Part shown: positions 1 to 12,434 of the stretch, piece by piece
Layout: each line of letters starts with the position of its first letter
Numbering within the stretch: the stretch's first letter is position 1
From: Anseranas semipalmata
Taxonomy: Eukaryota > Chordata > Aves > Anseriformes > Anseranatidae
Direction: 5' to 3'
NCBI GenBank assembly: GCA_013399115.1
Contig: VXAA01000093.1
Span: forward strand, 1 to 64,000
Length of the DNA: 64,000 bases
The notes under the pieces: model-generated
What the model was told of the DNA's origin: nothing
Database searches by the model: none
The model's input: only the letters and a program-made list of their open reading frames with translations
Translations under genes and position numbers: made by a program

Positions 1-22
1 GATTCTGTGTGATTCTGTGATT
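1..22 (+). repeat. possible CR1-type 3' tail repeat
   Basis: Two copies of a GATTCTGTG-like octamer open the window. CR1 LINEs of birds end in short tandem copies of an ATTCTATG-like octamer, so this could be the last bases of a + strand CR1 lying mostly outside the window. The match is very short and the body of the element is not visible. Confidence 0.35.
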
Positions 23-1180
23 GGTTATTTATACTGCTAGAGCAGAATCTGGCCAGGACCAGCTAACACTTTCCAGCAACAACCTTTCCAGAACAACCTT
101 TTTTTTTTTAGCACTTTCCAGAACAACCTTTTGGCATGAGGAGGTGCAATTCTCCATGGACAGACTGTCTGTGGCTGCCTAATTTGATGGTTCAGCCAGC
201 TGAGGAGTGGGATACAGAATCTTCTCTCCCAGATGACTGGTGCCAGATAACAGTCACAAACACAACTTACTAAAACAAACTTGACCGGTGGCAAAGACAA
301 CTATGGTAGAGCTGGAATCTCCTTACAGTGTATGTTGTATGTAGCACAGCCTCATGGGTAGGGAAATTCTGGTTCAAATCAGTAGCAAAGAACTACTGGA
401 TAACATCTAACATCCTTGAGTAGTGAGTATGTACCCATGGGTCCCAAAACATAATTCTGGTCTTCCTCAAGATGCACTTAAGGAATTCTCACTGCCTCTG
501 TCAGAGAATTCAAAAGCCTAACAGAACATCTAGCTTCCTGAAACATAATACTGAAGATCTACAGCACTTCTGAGTATTATATTTGTTGAACTTTCTAGCA
601 ATACTTATTTCGTACCACACATAACAGCTGCAACTTTCAAAGTGGATACAGATAATAATAATAATAATAATAATAATAATAGGTTAATTTAATCCAACCA
701 TTGAGAACTGCCCAACTTTAGTTCATATAATCAGTTCTGTAGAAATAGTAGAGGCTCTGCTGCCAACTCCCGTGCAATCCCAGTGGCAGAACATGTTCTG
801 GGTTGGCACAAATTCAGGTGAGGTGGAAAACAGGTGTCAAAACCCTGATTAGTAATGAAATTGGAAGAAATGACCCGTAGGAGTTAGAAGGCTGAGCAGA
901 GAATTTCAGCAACCCTGCTACAAGCTGAACTAACACTAAAATAGGTGATCCTTTCAGGGATGGAAGAAAAAACAATGTGTGAGTTAGACCCTCTTTATGA
1001 TGTTGAATCTTCATTCTCCTGATCTATCAGATGGTCTCCTTTTTTAAAATTACACAGACAAATGAAAAAAGTCATCCTAAACTTCTCACTTCCGGTTCCT
1101 TTGCAGCCTTTCAGCTCAAAAAGGCAATACGGATTTTCTTACAGTTTTGTGAGAAAAAAGTGATCCCAGGTTGAACAGTG
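23..1180. other. upstream intergenic DNA, no gene seen
   Basis: AT-rich sequence with no convincing coding frame. It holds a locally duplicated CACTTTCCAG/AACAACC motif near 67-130 and a TAA trinucleotide array at 652-681. The minus-strand open frames at 37-300 and 814-1014 have low-complexity or unrecognisable translations and look like chance. Confidence 0.6.
652..681. repeat. (TAA)n microsatellite
   Basis: About ten perfect TAA units in a row, read directly from the sequence. Confidence 0.95.
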
Positions 1181-2660
1181 TGAATACCACACTTGAGCCC
1201 AGGCTTAATTTTTATAGCTTATTTATAAAACTTTGAAATATATGTTTGTAATGGAAATACTGACATACCCTTAGCAATAGTGCTGCTAATAATAAAAAAA
1301 TGTCGTTTATGATTAATTGAGGACAGTCTTAAAACACCTTTTCTGAAAACATCATCTTTCTATGTGCTTTATTTCCCATAGAGCTATATCATAAAAATAA
1401 GTTTCCCAATTTTGTCAAGTGCCAGAGACATTCTGTTTATTTACCCCTAATGATAATCCAAGCTTCTGACATGTAATAATTTCCCGTGTGTCACTTCAAC
1501 CAAACTGATTTTACTGAAAAACTACAAAAGCAGGTTTGCGGGACTTGCAGTGTTTTTAATAATGTATTTCCAATTGCTATATTATTTTTAAATCTATAGA
1601 ATACAGCTGGACTTAAAATAGATGTGTGCCTAATTACATGATTAAAACAAGAATACAAAACAAAAAAAGATTGGTTAGCTGAAGACTATATAAAAAAAAA
1701 AAAAGTTTCATTCTAAATGTTTCAGTGAGTGCATTAATACCATTTTGTGAATGTAGTTCGTTTACTCTAGTGTAATTGAATTTGCTTGTTAATCTGTTTC
1801 CAAAAGGTGTTTAGAGATACAGCTGTACAAGCAAGTGGAATCTTTCAAAAATGAATATTGATGAAGATCCAGATTTCCTTATTCCCAAAGGAATGTTCAA
1901 ATTTTACTCTAAATCTTTCAGAAGATTTTTTATCTTGTTTGTTGCGTATATTAGTGATGTAGGCTGCTTATTAATCAATGTTTAACAATGTAATTACAGC
2001 TGGTTTTAGTCTTACCAGATAACACAGATTAATAAATGACCTGCAACTAGTGAAGTGTGTAGAAAGGGTAATGAATTCCTTCCATCAGCGCATTAATTTA
2101 TTAGTAATAAACAAAGAGTATGATGAATTAGAAGAATTTGTAGTGTTTCTGAATATTGCAACAAAATTTCCAGATGAAAGCATTTAATCATGCAGTTTTC
2201 ATTCATTTATTTCACTTTGTGTGCTGTACTGTGCTGGGATTTGCTTTTCTGAACTTCATTAAGCAGCCCATTGAAAGCTAGGTTTTCATTGTTTTGTATT
2301 GGTATACATTGATTCAGCTCATACTTCTACACACCGATTTTACCTGTTACTGCAGGTGCTGTAACTTTCATGTGAACTAATTAGATTATTTCCATATAGA
2401 AAAACAGCTTAATATAGGTGAGCGAGGCAGTGCAAAGTTAGCCCTGTCTCTAAACTGGCCTTAACTGCGTGGAATTCCTTTTGAAAACGATATGCAATTG
2501 CAGGTAGAAAGAAGCAGTTACAGAAGCAGCCTGATTAATGTGACCTAACTGTCAGTTAAGTGGGGTTATCAAGCACATCTGCATGCTAGAGAGACATAAC
2601 AGCTAAAGCCATAAGCAAGTGTCACTTTTAAATAATCTTGTTATTTTAGCCTCCTTATGA
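1180..2660. promoter_or_regulatory. candidate conserved noncoding region upstream of EPHA7
   Basis: This stretch has few simple repeats and is dense in TAAT and ATTA homeodomain-type cores, for example CTAATTAG at 2378-2385 and clusters around 1550-1650, 1730-1790 and 2090-2110. Its texture resembles vertebrate conserved noncoding DNA near developmental genes. Conservation itself cannot be seen from one sequence, so the call is an inference. Confidence 0.3.
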
Positions 2661-3380
2661 ACCCTTCTGGCTCTCCGTCATTTGGATACAGATAGACACC
2701 TTTTGAAATCAAAGTTGCATTTGAAAAGTAATGTTAAAAACCACCTCTCTGAGGATTGGATAATTCCCTATGAATAGCAAAAGTGAAGGTGAGAAAAGAA
2801 GGCAAGGCATGGATAACACACCATACCCAATGGAAACATCATAAGTTATATCAGACAGTAACAAAACCATTAGGTGACTGTCATGGTATCCACAGAGATA
2901 ACCTTATACATCCCTCTGCACAGCACAGCACAGCACAGCAGCCTCCTCCTTTTGTGGCTTTAATCCTGCTACTCCCCTTCCTCGAGCTGGCCCTCTCCTC
3001 AATTCAGCAGGCAGGAGGTCAGGGGAAAGGCAAGCTGCACTCCTCCTCTTCTCTCACACCTCTCATTTCTCCATCACAGTCTTGAAACAGAGCCAGAACA
3101 GTGAGTACGTGGAGTCATGTAGACCTGCCGTGTCCTTAGGTAAGAGAGGGTGCTTTATGGGGACAGGTGGTACTGTATCTCAACAAGGATGGGCAGAAGA
3201 AGGCGGTTCTGACATCCTCAGTCCCACTCTAGGTTACTGTCTCAACTGCATGGCAGACGTCCTCGGGAACAAGTCCCAGCCTCCTCACAAAATCAGAGTG
3301 GTGAGAAAATGAGAAGTTAATGACAGAAGAGGTGGAGAGAGGGCCCTCCATTCCCACAAAATCCTGCAGAAATCTTGTTA

Positions 3381-3412
3381 AAACAAACAAACAAACAAAC
3401 AAACAAAAAAAC
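3381..3412. repeat. (AAAC)n microsatellite
   Basis: Perfect AAAC tetranucleotide units ending in a short A run. Confidence 0.9.
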
Positions 3413-4915
3413 TATTAACCAGATACCTGATAGTATAGATTTTTATTTTGTTTTTATTTTTTAATAAACACAATTTGAAAGATTTAAATGGTATAATTTA
3501 TCATTAGGTAGAAATTTTAACAGGTGCATAGGATGTTCACATCAGGTAAGGCTTGGGCTCACACTGATTAGTAATCTGAAGCATCTGCAGAGGAATATTA
3601 GAAGAGCTCAGAATCTATAGTGCTTTGACCAGCATCAGCCCTATTGCATAACTGTATCTAAATCCTGCACTGACTTCTGTGAGAATTACATACATGGAGG
3701 AATTGCAAGAGTGACTCTCAAAGTGACACAGTGACAGAAGCATATCCAGGGGGAATCTGAGGGCTTGTCTAAAGGGAATCTGCAAGCAGAAATCACTGGG
3801 ACTGTGTCTAAAAATATGCTTAGATTTCAGTAGGTTAGAATATGCTGTAATGAATTATGTAACTGGTGTGAATTCTTGCCAAAAAGCCCCAACTAGCATA
3901 ATGTTGTTGCAATTATGTCAATTCACGGGAGATAAGAAACTGGCCCTCTGTACACAGTATTGCGTGCATGAAACTATATTATCTCTACATTCCATTTATC
4001 TAAGACTATTGAATTTATGAGGAAATTATGTATGTAGACACATACATATGCATATTTTACAAATAAATGTACTGAAAAGTCTTAGTCTGAACAGATACAG
4101 TTGCAGTACTTGTTTTGAAAGAAAAGGATCTTAAACTAATCTCCCAGTGAATCCAAATTCAGATGAAGCTCTTGCCAGCTGACAGCAGTTACTCACAGGT
4201 ACAGTAGAGGCAGTGCAGACTTAAAGCTATGTACTGATTTCAGCTGGAAGGAATGTGACAAACTATGCTATTTTGCTGAGCCTGATTAAGTACCTAAAAT
4301 CCAGCTTAATTATGCTACAGCTGGTTATATGCAAGGCACATTATATGGCAGGACAAAGGGGCTGGAATGGTGTTAAAGCCCTAACATCACTGTTTCTGTC
4401 AGAGGGAAGAAATCCTTTGCATAGGCATGTAGAAGACAGCTTTCAATGCAAATTGTAGCAAGGGGCAAAGCTGGGGGCAAGCTGGGGGAAGGAGGAGTGG
4501 GTAGAGACAGGGCTGGAGTAGGCAGAGATTGAAACTGGTGCTGCAGCCCACCAGGCAGCCTTAGGAGTGTGCCATCATGTATCCAGGCCCCCAGAGCACT
4601 TCTGGATGCATAGAGGGCATTTTCAGTTCACAAAATCAGAGGGACAGGAAGGTGACCTAATGCTCTCTCAGGCTCCTGTGCCCCTTGACTGTAAATTGTA
4701 AAAGGTTCACTACGGGGTGTTTTATGCAGCAACATTCATTGACAACTCTGCCCTTTTTTGGAAAAACAAAACTCACGCTATCTATATGGGATGATTAGGA
4801 AGACATATACATTTACACTGAAGAAGGAAAATGTAGCATGTTTTTTTTCTCCTAGAATTCAGGAAGCTGATTCTGCTGATATGTCCTTGGCAGGTGCCCT
4901 GATCTGGAAGACTAC

Positions 4916-4938
4916 TTTTTTTTTTTTTTTTTTTTTTT
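4916..4938. repeat. T homopolymer, 23 bases
   Basis: An uninterrupted run of T. It accounts for the phenylalanine run in the overlapping open frame at 4758-5153, which is therefore not coding. Confidence 0.95.
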
Positions 4939-7900
4939 CCTTAACACTGGAAGTTCAATTAGGTAAGTTGATTTGTTACTGTGGGGCCTACTATTGTAAC
5001 ACGGTAGTTATAGAATTTTGCCTGGTAATTTGTGTACTAATAAAATATGGGGGAAAAAATACAAAATCATATTACCTCACAGACAGCATAAATCTGAATT
5101 TTATGTTTTTAAGTTTGTCTGCCAGCTATAGTAATTCATTTGCTTTCATGTAATGTTATTTGAATATTTGGCTATATTTGTAAATGGGATAAAGAACAAA
5201 ATTAAAAAGCAAAGGGAAATAAAAGATGTTGTTAATTCATACATTAGAGTTTGTTTTTATTTTAATGTTTTGGATCATTATTTAAAAGGGTAAAAATAAA
5301 ATTTAAAATAAAATGATACAAGATAATTTGTTGAGTCTCTCTGAAGATGACTGTTAAGACCTAAATAATTACAGAGTGCGAGGTAGCATCTGTCAAGAAT
5401 TACCGTCTGGCTATGAGATGGAAAACAAAGTGCATTAACAAATAAATGGTTGATTTCAACATAAAAGCAAGCAAATTATAGGATGTTCCAAGATATGTAC
5501 TATAAGTAGCAAAGTTTAATATATTATTACCTATTGTAGAAGTGGTAGACAGTGATGTGGCAAAAGATTATTCAGGTTAGTCAGGATTAAGAAAGGTTAT
5601 GCAGTAGATCAGAAACTCTAACTCTACAAAACTGGGCAATGCAATGACAGATGAATTACTGTAGACAGCTGCCATGTTATTCACAAGAAAGAAGAAGAGA
5701 AGTTTAAAAAAAAAAAAAAGAAACCACAAAAGAACAATTCAGTCACTTTGATGGGCTTTAAATTTATTGCAGCCACTTAAGAGAAGGACCTAGATGTCAC
5801 TGGCAACACTACAGCTCAGTGACAACTGGTAATTGTGTCCTCATGGGGGGGAGGAAGAAGAGAAAAAAAAAGCAAACAACAACAACAAAAAACACAACCA
5901 AATGAAAACAAATAAACAAAGTCACAAAGAAAACCCCAAAACTACACAAACAAAAGAATCTGGAAAAAAAATCAAAGTTACTATCTTGGGGAAAAAAAAA
6001 AAAAAGTACAATAAAACACCCCACCATCTCATCAGTTAACCCTGCTTACTGCTTACCATTCAAATCCCCTCCTCAAAAAAAGATGTACAAAATGATAAAT
6101 AAAGGATTGCTTGAAATGAAGTGTTTTCTATCTGAAGGAGCTTTAAAGATACTTAGTGCTTACCTAAGAGTGTCACTCTCGTTCAGCCTGAGAAGCACCT
6201 AACTCTCACCTAGATCAATGCAACCACTTAAAGGAGGAACACATTATCTGGATGCAGGCTTTGGACAGGAGTCAACCAAGAGATGACTTTGTAAGTGTAT
6301 GTGAAATAATAAAAACAAACAAACAAAACACTTAGTGGTGACTGTTTAGGGTGAAATTCTTCATTTTGTGATGCACATTACCATGGGGACAGAGATAGCT
6401 ATTCTGGTTGCATGAGGGACAGAAGGGGTCTAGAGGAAGTTTTGCAATACTGTGGTTTATTTCTCAGTCTGCATTTCCTGATGCAGGCAGGTGTTAGCTT
6501 GCCCTCTAGGATCAAATATAGCAAAACCTTTTTTCTGCATTATGCAGTTATGTAGCTTAATTTTACAGAGGATTTGCATCAACCCTGCATTTGTATTACA
6601 TGATTACTACTCCAGATAAACCAGAGCTGACTGTCTAAAGACAGTTGGTTAGATAGTTCTATTAACCTTTGTCATACTACAGTAAACACTAAAGAAATCG
6701 CATCCTGAAACTACAGTTAGCAAATTCAAGCCAAAAGTAAATGTGTTCTGAATAAAGCATTACTTACCTGTGAAACTCACTATCACATGAACTTCCACAT
6801 TTGCAGTAGATAAAATAAAGCATGAAAGGTCTCGGGATTTAACATAAGCATAACTACCTTGAGATAAAACAAACTACCACAAATCTGTTCGTTTATTAGC
6901 TCTCAGGAATCTGGCTTACCTGCAGTGGATGATGAGAGAGAGGTTGGGGGTGAGGGTAAATATACAGACCAGGATAGAAATGGCAGTATATGGGCATGGA
7001 GACTTGACAGAGTATGAGAACATGCAAATGATGGCAGAGATTGGTCTGCAGAGGGATGTACTCCTGAAGGATGTAATTCTTAAATTCTTAAATTATTCCT
7101 CTGTAAGGAACAACTTTTACCATGCACATTGGCTGCTTTCCTGTCAGTAGGGAAGCTCCACATCACTGCACCTCCCAGATCTAGAGGTGAAAGCATGGGA
7201 ACTCCTGCCATTGCAATCTGTAGTTTATCTTTCAGAACTAAATAAGGGTTATTACATCTGTTCTTTTATCCTCCCCCTCCTAACTCATAACACAGAGGGA
7301 GATTGAGAGGAGATGCTTTTATTTTCTTTTTTTTTTTTTTTTTCCCCATTTCTGCTCTTTCACAGAACCATAAGGAGATTGAAACTCACTGCAAGAGAAC
7401 ATAATATCTGGAAACAGGAAATCTACCGGGTCTGATTCTTCACCTCAGCTGGGCTGAAAGAAGAGTCTAGGACTTTACAGATGGAAGTGATCAGATGTCA
7501 CTTGTACTGAGGAAGATACTGGCTTCGCTGGAGCATATTGTTAGAGTTTATCTACCACTTACAATTAATTAACTAAAATTAGAACTAGCTACTCTAATGA
7601 TCAGTTTTTTCTGTATGCAATTTTTAATATGACAAACATTTAGAAAACTGAAAGTTTGAATCTTATAGAATATTGAAGCCAACAATGTGTTTATGTATAA
7701 CCTCATGAAAATACCATGAAATACCTCATGGTTATTTCATGTAGCACCTGGGCACAAAGGCATTCCTTTATTTCATAGATGAGCAATAGAAATTGTCTCT
7801 TTTCAGGATATCTCCAGATGCTATTGTGGGATGACGGCTCCAGCTTGCCCTGCTCGGGCTTCCCAGGGGAAGATCCACGGCACAGTGAGATATATGAGCA

Positions 7901-10559
7901 GACTCTGAAGTGTGATCAACAGAGGGACAGTATGTGCTCCAAAGGCTCTTGTTCCCCAGTAAAACAGTTTCCAAATTCAGATTTATCAGGGGAAACAGTC
8001 TTACAGGATCCAGATGCAGGATATTCTTGGACCCTGTACAACTCTGCTACCGTGCCTTGGGAAAGGCAGAGGCATTTCATGTTCACATATGTATTTAACA
8101 TGAATTGAATTTGTATTGTTCTATAGAATGTATTTCATTTCCATTAAATGACAAGATGACACATCATCTTACCTCTATTTCTGGACAGGGTTTTTCAAGT
8201 GTACTGAGAATTCATAGGTTTGAAAAACAGAATCTAAATATCTATTTAGCACACTATATAACCTTAAATCCCCCAAGAGAAAATTTGTCAGTGAACTGTT
8301 ACTAACATTCTGGTGTATTTGAAGACTTTAAAGTGTGAAGCTTTACAGCACCATTTTTGATTTGTGCTAACTAAAATAGTTAAAATAATAAATTTACTGA
8401 AATTTCAACTAAAGAAAGGACTTTTTATATGAGCATGTCTTTCAAACCAGACAGTCCCAATTCACTACAATTTCTTTATGAACTAGTAGCATTTATTTAA
8501 TGCATTGACTTCATTACTATAATAGAGCTGTTCTGACTCATATACCCATGAGAAGATCTGAAATTGACACCATAAGAAAAATTCACCTCTGGACCAGATT
8601 TGGAATGTAAGTGCCATTACATATGGCTAAATGAAAAAATTTCATATGATGATTTATTATGCACATATTACTTAAAAGTCAAATGTCATGAGCTCACTGT
8701 ATTTTTGTATTAAAAAAATCCACAAAAAAATCTACAAAAACTGTACAAAAATGTGCCCTGTATTGTTCATAGAAAATCTTGCGCACAAAGAATTGCTTAA
8801 ATTATAACAAAATTTGGGGTTTAAAAAATCTTTTTCTATTACATAAGCCTAATTTCCACTTTCATCATGGTGAAACACAGTTCAAATGTTTTTGCTTAAA
8901 ACTGGTTTTAAGTCATTCTTATGTGGACAGACCTAAGACTCAATGTCATTTTCACAAACTATGCCTAAGGCAAACCTCCAACACCTTTGTGAAGCTATTC
9001 AGGATTTGCTTCAGCCCTGTACACAGTAGCCAAGAAAGAATGTTTGAATCCTGCAAAAAGGGAATTTGTGAAAACAGAATGTATACCTTAATTCAGACCA
9101 TGATCCTTTCCTTGTGTATGCTTGTGCAGCCCATATTTCTTGTATCACAATTTTGGATTGAGATATGTGTTGCAGATAGAGTACAGGGAAGTTAGCTGGT
9201 ATCAAGCTAGTACTGTTAGTTGGTTAGTACAAGTTAGCTGGTATCTATCAGTACAGGGAAGCTAAAATCAAGCTACTGTCGAGAAAAGCCATTCTAATTA
9301 CACACAAGTTTAAATAAAAGGCAGAATCTGGCCTACAGATTTTCAGTAAGAAAAAAAAAAAGACAGAACAAAGCAAAAAGGCAACATTAGTACCTTTGTT
9401 TTTGTTGTTCCAGTTAACCATTTACTTTGATGGTATTTGAATTGTAACACATTGAGTTGAATACAATTTCCAGATGCCTTTTTTTTTTCTCTCTCGTCTC
9501 AGAGATTTTGATGCCAAAACTGAGGGTTATAGTCCATTTAGCTTGAGTATTTCAGTTTAGTTGTAATACTTTTCTTTTCTGTTTTTGTTCACAAAAGATC
9601 CAACATTCAGCTGGATGAGATACAACACAGGCTATATCATCCCAAAGAATAAAATGAAGTGCTAGAAAACATGAAATAGAAGCTGAGGAAAAAATCAAAT
9701 TCAAATCAAATGAAAAATCAAATTCACTAAAAAGAATTTCAAGTTCTGAGTCAATTCCACAAAGATTTCACACGTAGGAAGCAAAACTAAAAAAAAAAAA
9801 AAAAAAGTAATATGACTGCTTAGTGTATCTGAACTGTTTTGGTGTAACTGTGAATACATCCACAGCCATTTTTAGGAAGAAGTATGTATAGCATGCCATT
9901 TTTAGCTCAGCTTATGATTATCAGGAAGACAGAGCATTTAAAAGTTCAGTTGATCAGGAAAAGAAATACACACTTTTTTTAAAAAAAAAATCTGTCATTT
10001 AATTTCTTTATAGACTCAGTAATGTACTCATACATTCTTTGTATGGTTAATATGTTTATGTAATTTTAAATATCCTTACATGGGTGCACACCCTCTATAC
10101 ATACAAGACTGTACAATATAGCAATATTTCTGTACAAATGCAGATGAAGATGAAAATAAGTGGAAGGCCTAAATCATATGCAGGACATGGATATGTCATT
10201 ACCATTCATGCCTTTCTCCTGTCACCTTGTTCGTTTAGTAAGTTCCTCTGTTTTTACGAAAAGTCATTCAAAGTCTCAATGCAAATCACTTTTAGAAAAA
10301 AAAAACATTCTGTAGGCTGAAAACTGTCTTTTTGGCATAATGCTCTTGTATTGAAATGCCCCCACTTTATGCTAGGAAATTATAGAGGACTAACTAGGTT
10401 AAGGACTTCCTAGATTTGCTTTAATCACGGTTACAACAAATGCCACATGAAAACTAGTTTTATCTATGAAAACTTGCAAAGAAGATACAAAATACCTTTA
10501 TGGAAATATTTAAAACAAAATAGTCTTTCTAAAAGAAGACATGCAAATTCACTGTTCTG

Positions 10560-10989
10560 TGCAGCTCCCTTTTCCGAGTATACAATGAGGACGGGAATGA
10601 GAGACGAGAGAGGATGAGGGAATCAAGAGTACATACGTCGCCTATACTCATCGTGGTATCCAGCAAAAGCGCAAAAAAGTGCCAGTCTAAGCAGTGAGCC
10701 CTAATTACCCGTCAAATGAAAAGAATACAGTGCATTTTTAAGGCTACCTCTACACCATTCTCAGAAGTAATGAGTAGACCACAAGAAAAGTGCTCAAAGA
10801 CCGGACAGTATGGTGGCTGCTTATCTGACAATGCTGAGCATATATTAAAAAAAAATAAAAATAAAAAATCTAATTTTGCTTTATCTACTTAAAGATCCCA
10901 CAAAGAACCCCTCACAATTTAAATTTTCATCCATGACAGATCTTCTGCACCAGCATCCCCATCTATGCAAGGCTTGTTTCAGATTCTCG
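10560..10989. promoter_or_regulatory. candidate promoter-proximal element
   Basis: Just left of the CpG island, this stretch has more CpG than the DNA further upstream, for example around 10573-10680, and few simple repeats apart from an A-rich patch near 10845-10870. It may be a proximal enhancer or distal promoter part of EPHA7. This rests on position and composition only. Confidence 0.3.
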
Positions 10990-11531
10990 CATAATCTTGC
11001 CACCGAACTGCAATTACACCCCCTGCGCTTCGCTATCTTCGCCCGCTTCCAAGACAATAATCAGTTGTTCAGCCTACATGCCATCCCTAGCCTTTAAAAG
11101 GACGCAGCACCGCACTTCTCCCAGAGCCCTGCGAACTGGTTCCGCGCCGCGCAGCAGCAGTCCCGGGAACGTGCCCGCTCCCAGCTGAAGGCAGCGGACC
11201 CGGGAGCGCCCGGGCCGGGCACCCCGCGGCCGGGCAGCGCGGAGGCTCCNAGGTACCGGGGCCGCCGCCCCCCCCGCAGCCCCGCCGAGGGAGCAGTGGG
11301 GTTTTGTGGAGCTTTCTCGGTTCCGTCACTGAAGGAGCAAGGTTGGGTTGGGGGAAAGGGAAAGCGGAGGGGTGGGGGCGAGGCCGGGGGCGCCCGGGAA
11401 AAGCACCCCCGGGCGCGTAGGGTGAGCGCCGACGAGAGAGATTTGGCAAGTTTCTCTCCCCCTCTTTTCATTTTTTTTTCTTCTCCTGTTTTTCCTTCCT
11501 CCTATTTAAATCGTCTCATTGTTAGATTGTT

Positions 11532-12146
11532 NNNNNNNNNNNNNNNNNNNNNNNNNNNNNNNNNNNNNNNNNNNNNNNNNNNNNNNNNNNNNNNNNNNNN
11601 NNNNNNNNNNNNNNNNNNNNNNNNNNNNNNNNNNNNNNNNNNNNNNNNNNNNNNNNNNNNNNNNNNNNNNNNNNNNNNNNNNNNNNNNNNNNNNNNNNNN
11701 NNNNNNNNNNNNNNNNNNNNNNNNNNNNNNNNNNNNNNNNNNNNNNNNNNNNNNNNNNNNNNNNNNNNNNNNNNNNNNNNNNNNNNNNNNNNNNNNNNNN
11801 NNNNNNNNNNNNNNNNNNNNNNNNNNNNNNNNNNNNNNNNNNNNNNNNNNNNNNNNNNNNNNNNNNNNNNNNNNNNNNNNNNNNNNNNNNNNNNNNNNNN
11901 NNNNNNNNNNNNNNNNNNNNNNNNNNNNNNNNNNNNNNNNNNNNNNNNNNNNNNNNNNNNNNNNNNNNNNNNNNNNNNNNNNNNNNNNNNNNNNNNNNNN
12001 NNNNNNNNNNNNNNNNNNNNNNNNNNNNNNNNNNNNNNNNNNNNNNNNNNNNNNNNNNNNNNNNNNNNNNNNNNNNNNNNNNNNNNNNNNNNNNNNNNNN
12101 NNNNNNNNNNNNNNNNNNNNNNNNNNNNNNNNNNNNNNNNNNNNNN
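11532..12146. other. assembly gap, 615 N
   Basis: A run of N inside the CpG island. The right flank is GGA-rich and the left flank is T- and C-rich with GC-rich sequence beyond, so drop-out of a GC-extreme segment is likely. The open frames that cross it are meaningless. Confidence 1.
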
Positions 12147-12337
12147 AGCCGGGCAGCGGCGCGGAGGAGGAGGCGGGAGAAGGAGGAGGAGGAGAAAGGC
12201 AGCCGGGAGGGAGGGAGCGCCGAGCCAGAGACTAGCAGAGCGAAATCTCCACCGTCCTCTAGCACCCACCAAGCGGCGGCAGCGGCAGTGTCTAGAAATA
12301 TATAGCTAGAAATATAAAATCGCCCCGCTCCTGCACC
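12147..12337 (+). other. EPHA7: EPHA7 5' untranslated region, visible part
   Basis: GC- and GGA-rich leader between the gap and the start codon. It contains no ATG, so there is no upstream open frame in the visible part. An in-frame TAG at 12293-12295 shows that coding does not extend further upstream. An AT-rich island at 12291-12320 breaks the GC-rich leader and holds two copies of CTAGAAATATA. The 5' end of the transcript is not defined by the sequence. Confidence 0.75.
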
Positions 12338-12434
12338 ATGGTTTTTCAAAGTAGGCTCCCTTCTTGGATTATTTTGTGCTCCGTCTGGCTGTTCCGCTTT
12401 GCACACACGGGGGAGGCACAGGCTGCAAAAGAAG
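12338..12434 (+). CDS. EPHA7: EPHA7 exon 1: start codon and signal peptide
   Basis: Encodes residues 1-32 plus the first base of codon 33. The start ATG has a strong context (A at -3, G at +4), and an in-frame stop lies 45 bases upstream. The product starts MVFQSRLPSW and has a hydrophobic core (IILCSVWLF) ending in AHTGEA, a typical secretory signal probably cleaved near residue 27. This matches the EPHA7 amino terminus as I remember it. The exon ends at a canonical donor, GAAG|GTAAGG (phase 1). The mature protein is a type I membrane receptor tyrosine kinase that binds GPI-anchored ephrin-A ligands and signals in axon repulsion, tissue boundaries and neural development. Expression probably depends on the surrounding CpG-island promoter. 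Confidence 0.97.

Larger units (their letters stand above)
2661..10550. other. upstream intergenic DNA with simple repeats, no gene seen
   Basis: AT-rich noncoding DNA. Simple repeats include an AGCAC-type pentamer array near 2919-2942, (AAAC)n near 3381-3412, T23 at 4916-4938, an A-rich tract near 5861-6006, T17 near 7327-7343 and A18 at 9789-9806. The largest open frames (4758-5153, 8779-9195) are interrupted by poly-residue runs or have no recognisable domain, so I do not call them genes. Confidence 0.6.

Noticed and set aside
5809..6039. Phe/Val-rich and Lys/Asn-rich open frames
   Set aside because: Produced by an A-rich low-complexity tract read on the two strands.
8779..9195. 138-codon plus-strand open frame
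   Set aside because: No domain, AT-rich codon use like the flanking DNA, no promoter or splice context, and within the length expected by chance in 64 kb read in six frames.
11093..11099. TTTAAAA as the EPHA7 TATA box
   Set aside because: It is about 1.2 kb from the start codon with a gap between, and CpG-island promoters usually lack TATA boxes. Mentioned only as a weak possibility.
11296..12406. Long open frames on both strands across the promoter (11296-12309, 11502-12272, 11522-12406)
   Set aside because: Most of their length is the 615-base N gap translated as X; the flanks are GC-rich leader sequence.
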